From the NCBI GenBank assembly GCA_002388665.1, contig DGMY01000082.1, forward strand, positions 1 to 64,000: 64,000 nucleotides of DNA, in the 5' to 3' direction. Below are positions 9,638 to 18,460 of the stretch, in pieces. How positions within the stretch are numbered: the stretch's first letter is position 1; each line of letters opens with the position of its first letter. A program made the position numbers and the translations under genes. Below the pieces are notes generated by a model that saw only the letters and a list, made by a program, of their open reading frames with translations, had not been told where the DNA came from and made no database searches. Source of the DNA: Opitutia bacterium UBA4506. Lineage in GTDB: Bacteria; Verrucomicrobiota; Verrucomicrobiia; Opitutales; Puniceicoccaceae.

Positions 9638-9639
9638 AG

Positions 9640-11442
9640 ATGGAGAAGAGTCAGCGTACTTCGGACCAGATTCCGGCCCAGGCAGGGATAGTCGGCGTGT
9701 TGCTGGCTGCTTTCTTGATCATGGTGTTCTGCGTTTGGAATTATTGGTATTTGATTCTGGAAACGAACGATCGCATTCCAGAGGATTTGGAGCCGTTTAT
9801 TCCCCAGACAGCGGATACGCGGAAGTTTGAGCGGGAGATCCGTGTAGGCGTTTATGATTCTGCGGCGACGCGGCAATTCTATCGTCAGATGAAGTTTGAT
9901 TATTCTTCGGTTCTGCAGTCTTGGGAGGTGTTTTTGAAGCATCTCGGGCTGGGGTACCGTGAGTTTAATCAGATTGATGAGCTGGATCGGTTTGAGATTC
10001 TGATTCTGCCCTTTACCACCTGCCTGAGTAACTATGAGGCGCAGCGGATTAAAGACTTCGTGGCATCGGGCGGACGTTTGTTTATGACCGGGACGGTTGG
10101 TGCTCGATTCGAAGATGGCTCCTGGCGGGATCAACCGGTCTTTGGCGATGTTGTGGGGGCCCGCTTTGTCGGAAATGCAAATCCTTCACCGCAAGGTGCA
10201 GCCCGGCTTAATCTCAATCGCGATCTACCGGTTTCCCTTCGATGGACTCCGAGACGGAGCCTCGTCATCCCTTCCTACAATGAGGTTCTGGTGATTCGAC
10301 CGATTGGGCATCGGATGAAAGTCGTTGCGAAAGCACCTTTCTATCGGAGCGAGGATTCCTATGACGATCTCGTTGCCATCTGCTACGGCTCTTATCTCGA
10401 GGGTAAAGTGGCGTGGTCGGGGGTTCGTATTGGTGCGGTCCCGAGCGGTGATGAGACTGCGGAACGGGCATTCCGCGAGCTGTTTTCCAATATGATGGTC
10501 TGGTTGGCCGATCGGCCTCGGGTGACTACGCCGACATGGCCGGGAAATCGTGAGGCCGCACTCGGATTGATCGTTCGGGCGGAAGGGAAGTCACCACTCA
10601 GGCTTTTTTCTGCAATCAAGAAAATGAACCGGAAAGTGGCGGTTCTCGCCACGCCGGGTCAGCTGAAGGATTTTTCGGAGATTCCCGGTTTCCGCGAGTT
10701 GCAGGTGGAGTGGATCCTATTGCTGGACGGTGAATACACCAAATTGATTCGTGAGAAGGAAGAAGACTTTGGATTGGGTGCAACGAAGGTCGGAGTCGAG
10801 CACTTGACGGGTATCGAGATTCGCGGGGTCATGGTTCCCCAAATGCGAACCCGGAAAGTCGCACAGGCCGCTCTGCGGGCCGGATTCTCCTACCTGTTGG
10901 CTCCCCCTACGGATGGGATCGACGAGTACCCGGAGATCTATGCTTCCGTACGGGAGATGGGACCGCTCGAAGCGCCGAAAGTACTTTCCCTGGCACCTTA
11001 CCGAACCCATCTTCCGGAGCGATTTTCTCCGACCGACTGTGTGTTTGTCCTCCTGGAAAGTTCGGAGTTTTTAGAGCTGGAGATGCCATTGCACTTTCAA
11101 GGGGTCAAAGACCAGGATGATCTGTGGTTCGGTTACCCGTACGAGATTGTCGATTGGCGATCTGACCGAAATTCAGTCGTGATGAATCAGGAATTCCTGC
11201 CCGATCACCGCTTGCGGTTGCGGATCAGTAACGGTTCCTATTCTGAATTCCTGAACTTCCCGGTGACGATTGGATTCGGCGAATCCGTGGAAGAGGTACT
11301 CGTATGGCCCAAGGCGGTCGGTCAGGATGCTCCGGAATTACTTTCCAAAACGAACGGTCAGTGGTCTTACGCGATTGATCGCTTTCGGCCGGGTATGACC
11401 CTGGAGTATATCTTCACCCCGGTTACGGAGAAGTCAAAGTAG
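9640..11442 (+). CDS. Membrane-anchored protein with degenerate polysaccharide-deacetylase-like domain
   Basis: 600 aa. A single helix at about 15-39 anchors the protein, with the rest probably periplasmic. Residues about 65-290 look like a glutamine-amidotransferase/trimerisation-type alpha/beta fold (FEILILPFTTCLS, then VASGGRLFMTG). From about 300 the sequence recalls a NodB (CE4) deacetylase: WPGNREAALGLIVRAEG where active enzymes have an Asp pair, and later TGIEIRGVMVPQMRT. The Asp and His metal ligands are not evident, so it is probably non-catalytic or very divergent. This arrangement is reminiscent of PelA/PgaB, which bind and modify polymer in the periplasm. It is the last gene of the run starting at 5830 and sits 2 bases after the 51-aa ORF. 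Function is inferred. Confidence 0.75.
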   Translation: MEKSQRTSDQIPAQAGIVGVLLAAFLIMVFCVWNYWYLILETNDRIPEDLEPFIPQTADTRKFEREIRVGVYDSAATRQFYRQMKFDYSSVLQSWEVFLKHLGLGYREFNQIDELDRFEILILPFTTCLSNYEAQRIKDFVASGGRLFMTGTVGARFEDGSWRDQPVFGDVVGARFVGNANPSPQGAARLNLNRDLPVSLRWTPRRSLVIPSYNEVLVIRPIGHRMKVVAKAPFYRSEDSYDDLVAICYGSYLEGKVAWSGVRIGAVPSGDETAERAFRELFSNMMVWLADRPRVTTPTWPGNREAALGLIVRAEGKSPLRLFSAIKKMNRKVAVLATPGQLKDFSEIPGFRELQVEWILLLDGEYTKLIREKEEDFGLGATKVGVEHLTGIEIRGVMVPQMRTRKVAQAALRAGFSYLLAPPTDGIDEYPEIYASVREMGPLEAPKVLSLAPYRTHLPERFSPTDCVFVLLESSEFLELEMPLHFQGVKDQDDLWFGYPYEIVDWRSDRNSVVMNQEFLPDHRLRLRISNGSYSEFLNFPVTIGFGESVEEVLVWPKAVGQDAPELLSKTNGQWSYAIDRFRPGMTLEYIFTPVTEKSK

Positions 11443-11703
11443 GACAAGGTTCTGTGGAGCGGCTCCCCCTCCATTCCTGGATAGCTCATCTCGGCTGATC
11501 AAAACCTTGAGGCTTTGCTGGATCATTCGCTTCGACTACGAGGTCGTCATGGATAGGATGACGGATTAGGTTGATCTCAGTGACTGAAGAGCGGCTCTTC
11601 CATCTAGTGTGCGCACTATGGACGAAGAGTTCGTTCCTCCTTGCAGTGAACGTAGACCGTCACGAAGGCCCGTCCCGTTCTAGAAGCGGAGAGCAGTGCC
11701 GAC

Positions 11704-12561
11704 TTAGCTGCGTCGACGTCTTGCGACGAGGAACGCAGAGATGCTGCCGACAAGGATTATTCCTCCGGCAGCCGGTTCAGGGATGCTGATCAAAAGGTCG
11801 TCTGCCGCTAGTTGCGTGTTCGAGTAGCGGACAGCATCGATCGGCCCAGTGTAATTGACCCCCGATGGGCTACCGCCTAGGACCGATGCATTAGCAATGT
11901 CACCAATGGTGAATTCTGTTCCTGTGTCGTAGATCGAGGTTCCGGTATGAGTGGCGCTCACGCTCAGTAAAGAATTTCCCGCGGTGGTGATATCTTGCAT
12001 GTAGAAAGTCAAACCAGTTGCGGAGGTGTCGCTCATATCGACGGAAAGAGCCGCATAGTAGTAGGACCCCGCGGTCATATCCAACGTGCCCGGCGAAACT
12101 TCCTCGGAATAGATGTCCTTTCGGCCCGAATCGGTGCCATCGGTACTGTAAGCGAACCAAAAGCCGTTTTCAGACCCCGATGCTCTTGTACCGAAGAGCC
12201 AGCCAATACCCTTATTCGTGCTTGAATTTACAGTGTCGAAAGTGGAGGCGAGCACATCGCTGGCCCCCTGATATTGGAAAATGGCCTCGATGGTAAAGGC
12301 GTCCGCGGAAAACGCATTGGAACTATTGTCCGCATAGAGCACTTTCGCGTTATCGTTGGCGTCGACGCCTCCGAAACTAATATTGCTAAAAGGAGTCGCG
12401 ATGCTGGGGTTTGTGCCAACCGAAGTCAGATCGCCGGCCGAGCCACCAGTGCTGGCTAGAGATCCAGACTCGAAGTCGTAGTAGGCAACCGTCTCAGCAG
12501 AACCGGTAGCGAGCACACAAGAACCAAGGAGCAGAAAGGGGGTAATTGGGGGGTAGCTCAT
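11704..12561 (-). CDS. PEP-CTERM sorted LamG-like exported protein
   Basis: About 285 aa. The frame is also open to a TTG at 12570; the ATG at 12561 is preferred because it gives a compact signal peptide (hydrophobic to about residue 22, then AETVAYYDFE). The body resembles a concanavalin/LamG fold of Verrucomicrobia (YYDFESG start, paired beta-rich segments, a late YTGPIDAVRYSNT block). The C-terminus is a textbook PEP-CTERM tail: SIPEP, a hydrophobic helix, then VARRRRS. It is a plausible substrate for an exosortase, though not necessarily the one at 4311, since PEP-CTERM proteins are usually numerous and dispersed in these genomes. Not linked in an operon with its neighbours. Confidence 0.85.
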   Translation of the reverse strand: MSYPPITPFLLLGSCVLATGSAETVAYYDFESGSLASTGGSAGDLTSVGTNPSIATPFSNISFGGVDANDNAKVLYADNSSNAFSADAFTIEAIFQYQGASDVLASTFDTVNSSTNKGIGWLFGTRASGSENGFWFAYSTDGTDSGRKDIYSEEVSPGTLDMTAGSYYYAALSVDMSDTSATGLTFYMQDITTAGNSLLSVSATHTGTSIYDTGTEFTIGDIANASVLGGSPSGVNYTGPIDAVRYSNTQLAADDLLISIPEPAAGGIILVGSISAFLVARRRRS

Positions 12562-12718
12562 AACTCGCAAAATGAGGATAATTCATTCAAGTGCAAGCGC
12601 CCATTAAATTAGACGCACCCCAAAAAAGTGCAGTGAATCGTCCCGCGGCTACTGGTAAATAGGAGCGCCGGCCCCGGTATCAGAATTCAACCGGGCTGTG
12701 GCCGCCCGAGCTTGAGAA

Positions 12719-13426
12719 TCAATCGCTGGAGAGCGAAAGAAGCGTCTGGAGAACGTACCAGAAGAGGAGGGCGACCGAGGCGAACAGCTCGATGGATGCG
12801 CCCACATACTGATCTTCTTGGTAGTGATGGATGATGTTGGAAGTACTGTAGAGTATCGCCGCACCTGCGAAGGCCACCATCCCAACCGAGAACCACAAAC
12901 CGAGGCTCAATCCAAAGATCACCCCGCACACGATGAGACCTAAGGCGACGAATCCCCCGATCGTGAGGATCCCCCCGAGAAACGAAAAATCCTTTCGGGT
13001 TATAAACGCCGTAGCCGTGAGTCCGGCAAACAGAAGGCCGGTCATGATCGCGGCCTGGACAATGACACCGCCCCCGGCATAGGCGTTGGCGAGGAGCAAA
13101 AGGGGAGCGAAAATAATGGCCTCAGCGAGAACGTAGATTCCGAGGCCGAGATATTGCATCTGGCGGGATTGGGAGAGCGCCAAACGTCGGCCCATAAATC
13201 CGACTAGCATAAATCCACCCAGAACCATCAACCAACCGAAGGGGGCTTGGAGGACCTTTGCGCTGAGCGTACGGGTGATCTCCAATTGCAGGATTACCGA
13301 TTCGATTAGAACAAAAGCCAAAATCGCCAATGCGAGGTGGCTATAGACCCGACGGATGAATTGAGCGCGGATGTTTCCATCGGCTCGGTTGATCGTGTAC
13401 GAAGAGTAATTTTGTGAAAAGGCCAT
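12719..13426 (-). CDS. BAX inhibitor-1 / YccA family membrane protein
   Basis: 235 aa with about seven membrane helices and a soluble N-terminus of about 28 residues. The family pattern is visible: RRVYSHLALAI near the first helix, GLLFAGLTATAFITRKDFSFLGG in the middle, and a last block with ILYSTSNIIHHYQEDQYVGASIELF, where acidic residues form the pH/Ca-sensing site in the bacterial homologue BsYetJ. Length matches the family. Known members act as pH-sensitive calcium leaks or interact with FtsH in E. coli; the role here is not shown. It stands alone, 54 bp downstream of the ABC ATPase pair on the same strand. Confidence 0.92.
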   Translation of the reverse strand: MAFSQNYSSYTINRADGNIRAQFIRRVYSHLALAILAFVLIESVILQLEITRTLSAKVLQAPFGWLMVLGGFMLVGFMGRRLALSQSRQMQYLGLGIYVLAEAIIFAPLLLLANAYAGGGVIVQAAIMTGLLFAGLTATAFITRKDFSFLGGILTIGGFVALGLIVCGVIFGLSLGLWFSVGMVAFAGAAILYSTSNIIHHYQEDQYVGASIELFASVALLFWYVLQTLLSLSSD

Positions 13427-13480
13427 GGATTAATATGGATTAAAGTGTAGGTCGATTTGAGGAGCAAATGGTGCCAATAG

Positions 13481-14497
13481 TCAATTCGCAACTCGATCAA
13501 TCTCGGGGAACCGCTCGGCGTAATTCTCGATCGTACCGGGGTGGGCTTCGACCCAGTGAGCGGGCTCGGCTTCGATGAACTCGCCCGGCCGACTGGCTTC
13601 TTCGGGAGTGCAGGGGAGGTAGGTGCGCCAGGCAAAGGCGCAGCCCGGCGGTGGATCAATGGGAGAGGGGACATCTCCCTCCAGGAGGATCCTCTTCTTC
13701 TTGGCCAAAGGATCGGCTGATGGGATTGCGGAGATCAGTGCACGAGTATAGGCGTGAAGCGGATTGGAGAAAAGCACCTCACGAGAGGCCTCCTCCACAA
13801 CCTTTCCTAAATACATGACGGCAATTCGGTCGGCCACATGGCGAACCACCGCCAGGTCGTGAGAAATGAAGAGGTAGGCAAAGCCGTGCTTCTTTTGCAG
13901 TTCGAGCAGTAGGTTGAGGATCTGGCTTTGAACGGAAACATCCAAGGCCGAGACGGCCTCGTCGCAGATGATCAGAGAGGGTTCGAGGACGAGGGCCCGT
14001 GCGATCCCGATTCGCTGCCGTTGGCCTCCCGAGAACTCGAATGGATAGCGGTCGGCGGCCGACGGGTCGAGGCCCACCTCCTCGAGGATCTCGCGGATCC
14101 GCTCCTTTCGTTCGCTGGATTTCCCGACCTTGTGGATGGAGAGGGGTTCTTCGAGGATTTGTCCCACGGTCTGGCGGGGGTTGAGAGACTCCGCCGGATC
14201 TTGAAAAATCATTTGGACCGACCGCCTGAACCGTAGGAGATTCTTTCCCCGCAATGAGAGAACATTTTCCCCGTCGAGGAGAATTTCGCCCCCGGTGGCG
14301 GGAACCAGCCGGCAAATCGCTTTGCCCAGTGTAGTCTTTCCGCATCCGGATTCGCCGACGATTCCGAGAGTCTCTCCGGGACTAATCGTGAGCGAAAGAC
14401 CATCGACTGCGCGGCAGACCCTTTTGACTCCAGGTAGTAAGCCGCCCCGCAATGGGAAGTGAACTTGGAGGTTTTGGATTTTGAGGGAAGTCTTCAT
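13481..14497 (-). CDS. Oligopeptide/dipeptide-type ABC transporter ATPase (OppF/DppF-like)
   Basis: 338 aa. The ATG at 14497 overlaps the stop of the upstream ATPase gene by ATGA, so I prefer it over the longer open frame to 14533. Motifs: Walker A GESGCGKTT, Q-loop MIFQDP, signature SGGQRQRIGIARAL, Walker B LIICDEAVSALD. The C-terminal region with GCAFAWRTYLPCTPEE is the Opp/Dpp C-terminal domain, although its Cys pattern is thinner than the usual iron-sulphur-type motif. It pairs with the OppD-like gene to form the nucleotide-binding unit of an importer. No permease or binding protein is adjacent. Confidence 0.92.
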   Translation of the reverse strand: MKTSLKIQNLQVHFPLRGGLLPGVKRVCRAVDGLSLTISPGETLGIVGESGCGKTTLGKAICRLVPATGGEILLDGENVLSLRGKNLLRFRRSVQMIFQDPAESLNPRQTVGQILEEPLSIHKVGKSSERKERIREILEEVGLDPSAADRYPFEFSGGQRQRIGIARALVLEPSLIICDEAVSALDVSVQSQILNLLLELQKKHGFAYLFISHDLAVVRHVADRIAVMYLGKVVEEASREVLFSNPLHAYTRALISAIPSADPLAKKKRILLEGDVPSPIDPPPGCAFAWRTYLPCTPEEASRPGEFIEAEPAHWVEAHPGTIENYAERFPEIDRVAN

Positions 14498-15486
14498 CGG
14501 TCGGTTCTTACGTAGTCGCAATCTTCGACCCAATGGCCGGGTGACACCTCGACGAGCTCGGGGCGAACGGTTCTAAACTCTTCAGAGGCAAGGTACTCAT
14601 CGATCCCGGGATGATCGGAGCGAGGGGCGAATCGAGCCCCGGTTGGGAGTGTATCCAGTCCCGGAACCCGGCCGGGGATTGTGGGTAGAGGGGTTTTCGG
14701 GATCGAGTTGATGGAAGGAATTGAGCGAAGGAGACCGGCGGTGTATCGGTGCCTCGCATCGGAGAATATCGATTGGACGGGCGCGCTTTCCACAATCCGG
14801 CCCGCGTACATGACCAGCACCCGATCGCAGGTCTCGGCGATGACTCCGAGATCATGGGTAATCAGAATCATGGCCATCGACATCGTTTCCTGCAGCTCCG
14901 CGAGAAGATCGAGGATCTGCGCCTGCGTGGTTACATCCAGCGCCGTAGTCGGTTCGTCGGCAATCAGAAGCTGGGGCCGGCAGGCGAGGGCCATTGCGAT
15001 CACGATCCGCTGCCTCATCCCGCCGGACAATTGATGGGGATACTCCCGTAACCGTTGTTCCGGAGAGGGGATGCCGACCCGCCGGAGCAGTTCCAACGCT
15101 CTCTCGCCATTCTCACGCTTGTTGCGGAATCCGTGGACCCGCAGAGTTTCGGTGATCTGCCGTCCGATTGGGTGGACCGGATTCAAGGCGGTCATCGGTT
15201 CTTGGAAGATCATTCCAATCTTGCGCCCTCGAACCGATTGCATGGATTTTTCGCTGATCGCCGTCAGGTCCTCACCGTCCAACTCGATCGATCCGCCTGT
15301 CACCCTGCCGGACGGCTTCGGGAGCAGACCCATGATGCTGTGAGCGGTGACGCTCTTGCCGCATCCGGACTCGCCAACGATGCCGACGGTCTCCCGCTCG
15401 GACACCCGGAAAGAAACTCGGTCAATGGCTTCGAGGAAGCCGTTTTCGGTTTCAAATCCAGCGGATAAATCGGACGCAATAAACAT
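14494..15486 (-). CDS. Oligopeptide/dipeptide-type ABC transporter ATPase (OppD/DppD-like)
   Basis: 330 aa. Walker A GESGCGKSV, signature LSGGMRQRIVIAMAL, Walker B LLIADEPTTALDVT and H-loop MILITHDLGV are all intact. The C-terminal Opp/Dpp extension lacks the usual Cys cluster and ends in a motif shared with its partner: this protein has VEVSPGHWVED, the partner IEAEPAHWVEA. That common ending suggests the two genes arose and work together. It is the first gene of the pair and is divergent from the lipoprotein gene at 15608, with 121 bp between. The transported substrate is unknown. Confidence 0.92.
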   Translation of the reverse strand: MFIASDLSAGFETENGFLEAIDRVSFRVSERETVGIVGESGCGKSVTAHSIMGLLPKPSGRVTGGSIELDGEDLTAISEKSMQSVRGRKIGMIFQEPMTALNPVHPIGRQITETLRVHGFRNKRENGERALELLRRVGIPSPEQRLREYPHQLSGGMRQRIVIAMALACRPQLLIADEPTTALDVTTQAQILDLLAELQETMSMAMILITHDLGVIAETCDRVLVMYAGRIVESAPVQSIFSDARHRYTAGLLRSIPSINSIPKTPLPTIPGRVPGLDTLPTGARFAPRSDHPGIDEYLASEEFRTVRPELVEVSPGHWVEDCDYVRTDR

Positions 15487-15607
15487 AGTGGCAGTACTTT
15501 TTGGCAGAAAACCCTTGTTTCGTTCAAAGATTTTCGAATCTTTCTATAGACAGACGCTTAGCAATAGCTAAAGTTCATACTTTGTCTTAAAAACATTAAG
15601 TTTCCTA

Positions 15608-16594
15608 ATGAACCCCCATTCCCTTGATTCCCTTTCGGGAAGAACTTCGGATCGCGAAACCAGAAAGCGCGACGGAGTTTTGACCGCATTCAGTCGGCGA
15701 TTCAGCACGATTCGAGCCAGTGTGCCTGCATTCGCAGGAGCGCTATTCGCCCTGGCATTAGTGGGCTGCGGCGGTTCTTCGGACTCCGAAAACGCACTCG
15801 AGAAGGGAGTGAATGCTCTTCGTATTTTTGATTTTGACGAAGCCTACGACTACCTGAGCGTGGCCGTCGGCGAGATGGATCCATCTGATCCTCAGTGGGT
15901 TGAGGCAGCTTATGGCTTGGGCGTAGCCGCGTGGCACCGGAGCCCTTCGGCGGCCGAGTTTATCGAGGAGGCGGTCGAACTGTTCCAGAAAGTGGCGAGT
16001 GTGACCGACGACGATCAGGTCCGTTTTCGGTGTTATTTGAGTTTGGGAAGAATTGAAGAAATCCGAGATTTTGTCGAAGAGGATAAAAACGTGGAAGGGG
16101 CGCGATCCTATTACATTCAAGTAATCGAGGGGGCTCCGGGGTCGGAGTTGGCCAGTCGGGCCGTTTTTCGTCTAGCGCAAACTTACATAGATGAACTGAA
16201 CGAAGAGAGTTATGAAACGGCTGTCGCAATGGTGTCTGACTACCTAACGGAGTACCCCGATGTTCGTTTTGCGAACGTCGGTTGGCAGTACGTCGCCGAT
16301 ATCGAGAAATACTACCGGAAGGACAACCGGGCTGCTCTGGCTGCGATGAAGAAAGCCTATGCGCTCGGTTTCGCGGTGGAGTCGAAGGAAGACATCTACA
16401 TCTGGCAGATGGCCAACCTCGCGTTGTCGGTCGGGGATCTGGAAGACGGTGTCGTGTATTTGACGGAAGTCGTTCGCTCCTACCCTCGCAGCAAATTCCG
16501 TTGGGTGTCGCAGCAAAAATTGAAGGAACTGGCGGAAGAGTATCCCCAGATGAATATCGAAATTCCGGAACTCACCGCTTTCGGAGAAGTGTAG
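15608..16594 (+). CDS. TPR-like lipoprotein preceding a sugar ABC transporter
   Basis: 328 aa from the ATG at 15608. Its N-terminus is unusually long before the signal segment (about 38-53) and lipobox LVGC (Cys54); an internal TTG at 15680 would give a more typical lipoprotein signal, so the start is uncertain. The mature part is helical and TPR/Sel1-like: ALEKGVNALRIFDFDEAYDYL, repeated blocks such as ELASRAVFRLAQTYI and a final block ending in VSQQKLKELAEEYP. It resembles YbgF/BamD-type tetratricopeptide lipoproteins. It lies 12 bp before the binding-protein ATG, so it is probably co-transcribed with the importer. A role in assembling or coupling the transporter is possible but not shown. 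Confidence 0.85.
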   Translation: MNPHSLDSLSGRTSDRETRKRDGVLTAFSRRFSTIRASVPAFAGALFALALVGCGGSSDSENALEKGVNALRIFDFDEAYDYLSVAVGEMDPSDPQWVEAAYGLGVAAWHRSPSAAEFIEEAVELFQKVASVTDDDQVRFRCYLSLGRIEEIRDFVEEDKNVEGARSYYIQVIEGAPGSELASRAVFRLAQTYIDELNEESYETAVAMVSDYLTEYPDVRFANVGWQYVADIEKYYRKDNRAALAAMKKAYALGFAVESKEDIYIWQMANLALSVGDLEDGVVYLTEVVRSYPRSKFRWVSQQKLKELAEEYPQMNIEIPELTAFGEV

Positions 16595-16606
16595 GAGAGG
16601 TTGGCT

Positions 16607-18451
16607 ATGAAAGTGAAATTTAAACTATCTTACATCTCCATCGTCATTCTTGTTGGAGCCTACCTGTTCAGCGCGGGTCGATTCTTCGTGATTTCCACGG
16701 GATCCGGGGCTGAAAACCCTGAAGATGGCGGGAAGAGAAAAGTCTTGATTGCGCACTGGCAGCTTGAGCCGGGTTTTCGGGACGGTCTCCAATGGGCGAT
16801 CGATGAGTACAACAATTTGCCCCATGTTCGCGCCGCTGGTGTCGAGGTGGAGCAGACTGGGATCACCGAGAAGGTCTACGCTCAGTTTATGAATGTTCAC
16901 CTGATCAGCGGAACCGCTCCGGATATCGCTGCGAAGGGAATGACGAACTTGATCAAGGGGAATGCGATCGCGAAATTCTTTGCGGCTCTGGGCACATACG
17001 TGAACGAGCCGAACCCCTATAACAACATTCACAACCTCAGTCCGGAATTGGATCCGGCGATGGCGGAATATTTGGCCGAAGCTCCCTGGAAGGATACTTT
17101 CATTGACGGGATGCAATCGGGCTACGACGAGCAGTTGGACGACTACTACGCGGTCCCGATTTCATCGTTCGGTTCGATGCGCATGTTCTACAACATGACC
17201 GTTGTCCGGGATGTGAAGCAATTTGTGAGCGATGCGATTGCATCGGCAGATCAACCCCAATGGCTGCAGGACTGCTGGATCCGGACCGTCGACGGAAAGA
17301 CTCTTGGATACCTACCGGAGAACCAGCGTCTGATGGACTGGTTGAGCAGCGACGAGCCTCCGGAAACGCTGGGTCAGCTCATGCTCTTCTGCGAGGCGGT
17401 TGAGGAGTTTGCCATCGAAACCGGGCAGGACTCTTTGGTGCCGGTCTCGGGTAGTAAGTACCCATCGACCGATTTAACGCTCTACTACGAGAGAGTGTTT
17501 TTCTCCCACTTTGCTGATCGGTTGGATCTGAGTCCGTCGAGTACCAGCATCAGTCCATTGGCAACCGTAGGCGGTTGGGTCGACGGTGATGTCTGGGATT
17601 TCAACGAGCCCGAGATCTTTGAGGCCTTTGAATTTGGAAAGGTTTTCACCCAATTCTACCCAGTCGGATACGTAGGCCTCGATCGTGAGCAGGCACAGCG
17701 CCGTTTCGTTCTGGGGAATGCTGCGGCTATCTCTACTGGTGCGTGGGATGCCACCGGTATTCTCTTTGGCGCGTCGAACCGCGATAATCCGGAAGATCGG
17801 TTTGAGGTGGTTATCCGCCCCGCACCGTTCCCTGCCGAAGGCGAGCGTTGGGAAGATACTTTGCCCAGCCGATTTACGGCGGCGGACGCCAGTGCCGGCG
17901 TACCTCTGGCAATCAACAAGGCGAGCAAGAATTTCGAATGGGCGTTGGACTTCCTGAAATTTGTGTCCTCGCAGCCAATCAACGAAGAAATGAACTATCG
18001 CACGGGCTGGTTGCCTGCAGCGGTGGGTGCCGAGGCGATCGAAGTGATGCGCCCATTTACGCCGATTGTTGAGGGACGCCCAAGCTACTGGTCCATGAAC
18101 ATGAAGGCCGCGGGAGGATTCGGTACAATCTTCAGCGGGCAGCGAAAACTCTATCTGGCCGGCCAGATTTCCTACGAAGAATTCATTAAGCGTATGGAAG
18201 ATTTTCTCGCCATTCCCGAAGTGGGAATGAAGCGGATTTGGTACCGCAGCCACCAGCAGAGTGCGGATACGATGCGGGGCAACGACCGGAACCTGAGCGT
18301 CGAGGATTTTGAAGCCTACTTCCTGGATGATGAACAAGCCTCGAAGCGTACTGCCTCGGTCTTGTTCCAATCGCTGACGAATGATGAAGGAATTGGATCC
18401 AAGCTCCTTTGGCATACTTTCAACCCCGGTGAGGAATTTCCTCAATTTTAA
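16607..18451 (+). CDS. ABC transporter sugar-binding protein (extracellular solute-binding family 1)
   Basis: 614 aa from the ATG at 16607, preceded by AGGAGAGG with good spacing; a TTG two codons upstream is ignored. An uncleaved-looking helix (about 8-29) may anchor the protein to the inner membrane, as there is no lipobox. The periplasmic part shows the usual order of a carbohydrate-binding lobe pair: GTAPDIAAKG, then DDYYAVPISSFGSMRMFYNMTV, AAISTGAWDATG and ASAGVPLAINKASKNFEWALDFLKFV. It is longer than the usual 420-450 aa because of inserts between these blocks. It delivers substrate to the two permeases encoded downstream. The sugar cannot be deduced. Confidence 0.9.
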   Translation: MKVKFKLSYISIVILVGAYLFSAGRFFVISTGSGAENPEDGGKRKVLIAHWQLEPGFRDGLQWAIDEYNNLPHVRAAGVEVEQTGITEKVYAQFMNVHLISGTAPDIAAKGMTNLIKGNAIAKFFAALGTYVNEPNPYNNIHNLSPELDPAMAEYLAEAPWKDTFIDGMQSGYDEQLDDYYAVPISSFGSMRMFYNMTVVRDVKQFVSDAIASADQPQWLQDCWIRTVDGKTLGYLPENQRLMDWLSSDEPPETLGQLMLFCEAVEEFAIETGQDSLVPVSGSKYPSTDLTLYYERVFFSHFADRLDLSPSSTSISPLATVGGWVDGDVWDFNEPEIFEAFEFGKVFTQFYPVGYVGLDREQAQRRFVLGNAAAISTGAWDATGILFGASNRDNPEDRFEVVIRPAPFPAEGERWEDTLPSRFTAADASAGVPLAINKASKNFEWALDFLKFVSSQPINEEMNYRTGWLPAAVGAEAIEVMRPFTPIVEGRPSYWSMNMKAAGGFGTIFSGQRKLYLAGQISYEEFIKRMEDFLAIPEVGMKRIWYRSHQQSADTMRGNDRNLSVEDFEAYFLDDEQASKRTASVLFQSLTNDEGIGSKLLWHTFNPGEEFPQF

Positions 18452-18460
18452 TTTGTTACA

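Noticed and set aside
11571..11789. 72-aa ORF after the exopolysaccharide run
   Set aside because: Overlaps the PEP-CTERM gene end and has no ribosome site or domain.
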